Positions 61,710 to 64,000 of a stretch of 64,000 nt of DNA are shown here, one piece after another. Every line of letters starts with the position of its first letter. The stretch's first letter is position 1. The position numbers and the translations under genes are program-made. Source of the DNA: Climacium dendroides (lineage: Eukaryota > Streptophyta > Bryopsida > Hypnales > Climaciaceae); contig OX467085.1 of the NCBI GenBank assembly GCA_950106755.1, positions 4,278,001 to 4,342,000 of the forward strand, written 5' to 3'. The notes under the pieces were generated by a model that was not told the origin of the DNA, made no database searches, and worked only from the letters and a program-made list of their open reading frames with translations.

Positions 61710-62395
61710 ATTGGTAACCTGCATGTTTTATTAAAACAAAACTCTTAGAATTGACTTCACTTTTTGGTAGGTACAATGTCATGGAATTCAATCAAGGCCA
61801 ATTTAAATGGGCCCAACAAATTTGTCTACAAGTTCTAATTTTTTTTTGGTTGTGGGTTTCGTCAATGCATGTGTGGAAAAAATTAAATTAGTGACCCACA
61901 TGTTTTTTTAAAACTAAACTCTTAAAATTGACTGTACTTTGTAGTACCAATGTCATGAAATTCAATCAAGGCCAATTTAAATGGGCCCAACAAATTTGTC
62001 CACAAGTTCTAATTTTTTTTGGTTGTGGGTTTGGTCAATGCATGTGTGGAAAAAATTAAATTAGTGACCCACCTGTTTTTTTAAAACTAAACTCTTAAAA
62101 TTGACTGTACTTTGTAGTACCAATGTCATGAAATTCAATCAAGGCCAATTTAAATGGGCCCAACAAATTTGTCCACAAGTTCTAATTTTTTTTTGGTTGT
62201 GGGTTTGGTCAATGCATGTGTGGAAAAAATTAAATTAGTGACCCACATGTTTTTTTAAACGTAAACTCTTAAAATTGACTGTACTTTGTAGTACCAATGT
62301 CATGAAATTCAATCAAGGCCAATTTAAATGGGCCCAACAAATTTGTCCACAAGTTTCAAATTTTTTTTGGATGTGGATTTGGTCAATGCATTTGG
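61710..62395 (+). repeat. 174-bp tandem repeat, left arm, about 4 copies
   Basis: GGGCCCAACAAATTTGTC at 61809, 61983, 62156 and 62330 (spacing 173-174 bp). Each unit holds CAATCAAGGCCAATTTAAAT, a T-run with GGTTGTGGG, CAATGCATGTGTGG and TTAGTGACCCAC. The first copy is the most diverged. Confidence 0.9.
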
Positions 62396-62860
62396 AAAAA
62401 CATTACATACTACTAACCATGATCATTAAGTAGATTTACTTTGACCTCAACAATATTTAGTAAACATTTGTTTGGTACAATGCCACTATATTCATAGTAC
62501 ACTATGAATATCATCACTAGTACCTTGAATTAAAATGCTTGATTGTGAAGTGTGTTAAGATATTTATTGTGAAGCGTTATTCGCTTAATGGGAGTTTGTA
62601 GTGACCTTAAATTGTAATTATGGGTACCAACATCATAATGACTAAGGCTAGTAAATTGAATTCATGATGAAGCGTTATTTATTTTAAGCGATTTGTGGTG
62701 AAACTACATCATAATTATGACTCTCAACATCACAATTATTAATAAGGCTACTACTAAGTACATTCATTATACTCTGGTTGAAACAATTTCAATCTATTAT
62801 AATGAATGTCACATGAAACTAGAAATTGTTAAATATGATGATGTATAGTTCAAGTGATTC
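62396..62860. other. Spacer between the inverted 174-bp arrays
   Basis: AT-rich, noncoding, with an imperfect duplication of about 95 bp (GAAGCGTTATT, then TAATTATG, then AAGGCTA at about 62573 and 62670). No transposase-like frame. Confidence 0.5.
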
Positions 62861-64000
62861 AGAACTTGTGGACAAATTTTTTGAGCCCATTTAAATTGGC
62901 CTTGATTGAATTTCATGATGTTGGTACTACAAAGTACAGTCAATTTTAAGAGTTTACGTTTAAAAAAACATGTGGGTCACTAATTTAATTTTTTTCACAC
63001 ATGCATTGACCAAACCCACAACCAAAAAAAAATTAGAACTTGTGGACAAATTTGTTGGGCCCATTTAAATTGGCCTTGATTGAATTTCATGACATTGGTA
63101 CTACAAAGTACAGTCAATTTTAAGAGTTCACGTTTAAAAAAACATGTGGGTCACTAATTTAATTTTTTCCACACATGCATTGACCAAATCCACAACAAAA
63201 AAAAATTAGAACTTGTAGACAAATTTGTTGGGCCCATTTAAATTGGCCTTGATTGAATTTCATGACATTGGTACTACAAAGTACAGTCAATTTTAAGAGT
63301 TTAGTTTTAAAAAAACATGTGGGTCACTAATTTAATTTTTTCCACACATGCATTGACCAAATCCACAACCAAAAAAAAATTTGAAACTTGTGGACAAATT
63401 TGTTGGGCCCATTTAAATTGGCCTTGATTGAATTTCATGACATTGGTACTACAAAGTACAGTCAATTTTAAGAGTTTAGTTTTAAAAAAACATGTGGGTC
63501 ACTAATTTAATTTTTTTCACACATGCATTGACCAAATCCACAACCAAAAAAAAATTTGAAACTTGTGGACAAATTTGTTGGGCCCATTTAAATTGGCCTT
63601 GATTAAATTTCATGACATTGGTACTACAAAGTACAGTCAATTTTAAGAGTTTAGTTTTAAAAAAACATGTGGGTCACTAATTTAATTTTTTCCACACATG
63701 CATTGACGAAACCCACAACCAAAAAAAAATTAGAACTTGTGGACAAATTTGTTGGGCCCATTTAAATTGGCCTTGATTGAATTTCATGACATTGGTACTA
63801 CAAAGTACAGTCAATTTTAAGAGTTTAGTTTTAAAAAAACATGTGGGTCACTAATTTAATTTTTTCCACACATGCATTGACGAAACCCACAACCAAAAAA
63901 AAATTAGAACTTGTGGACAAATTTGTTGGGCCCATTTAAATTGGCCTTGATTGAATTTCATGACATTGGTACTACAAAGTACAGTCAATTTTAAGAGTTT
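62861..64000 (-). repeat. 174-bp tandem repeat, right arm, inverted, at least 6.5 copies
   Basis: The same 174-bp unit as at 61710-62395 in reverse orientation, from the first AACTTGTGGACAAATTT near 62862 to the window end, still continuing. Copies are more alike near the right end. With the left arm this is a large inverted repeat of tandem arrays. Confidence 0.9.

Overview
This is eukaryotic nuclear DNA that looks like plant (streptophyte) heterochromatin. The evidence is a plant-type tRNA-Asp primer-binding site beside a Ty3/gypsy gag, a CACTA-family MITE with CACTACAAG ends, an integrase tail with the MHWLGPYEV motif, and a transposase family that I recall from early-diverging plants. I cannot name the species; a bryophyte, lycophyte, fern or charophyte is more likely than a flowering plant. 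I see no ordinary host gene, no tRNA or rRNA gene and no CRISPR. Almost everything is mobile or repetitive, and nearly every long reading frame is damaged.

Layout. 1-5.8 kb: two head-to-head broken copies of one unrecognised ORF family, then noncoding DNA with an LTR-like stretch. 5.8-7.3 kb: a decayed DUF7869-like transposase copy cut off by the satellite. 7.3-38.3 kb: about 31 kb (roughly 160 copies) of a 192-193 bp AT-rich satellite with higher-order repeats of 385, 579 and about 1,348 bp, carrying one CACTA MITE insertion. 38.3-40.1 kb: the 5' part of a Ty3/gypsy element (PBS and gag) truncated by the satellite. 41.0-44.4 kb: an almost intact DUF7869-like transposase (one in-frame TAG) with palindromic repeats upstream. 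44.8-50.2 kb: a segment peppered with a near-palindromic CCAAYTNGG word, holding a 937-codon frame also broken by one TAG. 50.5-50.7 kb: a gypsy integrase C-terminus. 51.1-51.9 kb: nested hairpins. 52.2-59.2 kb: a multi-exon mobile-type gene. 59.2-64 kb: noncoding DNA with 145-bp and 174-bp tandem repeats, the latter forming a large inverted array.

The most unusual object is the 52.2-59.2 kb element. On the minus strand five exons can be joined with matching reading phases into about 1,625 codons. They carry a ParB-like INGQHS motif, a degenerate beta-class amino-methyltransferase-like region split by an intron, a low-complexity/coiled-coil linker, and an FCP1/NIF-type HAD phosphatase-like domain. 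Ten copies of an interrupted palindrome, ATCAGCGCG-N3-CGCGCTGAT, sit only in its noncoding parts: five in or beside introns and five in an upstream array. In one place a 37-nt GT...AG segment that is little more than the palindrome must be removed to keep the frame open.

A second theme is that several elements carry their own short palindromic word (CCGG-centred at 1-5.8 kb, ATCCTCGAGTCGAGGAT at 44 kb, CCAAYTNGG at 45-50 kb, ATCAGCGCG-N3-CGCGCTGAT at 53-59 kb). A third is that premature stops are mostly TAG, fitting loss of CAG by deamination at CHG-methylated cytosines in silenced elements. All calls are by eye; no database search was run.
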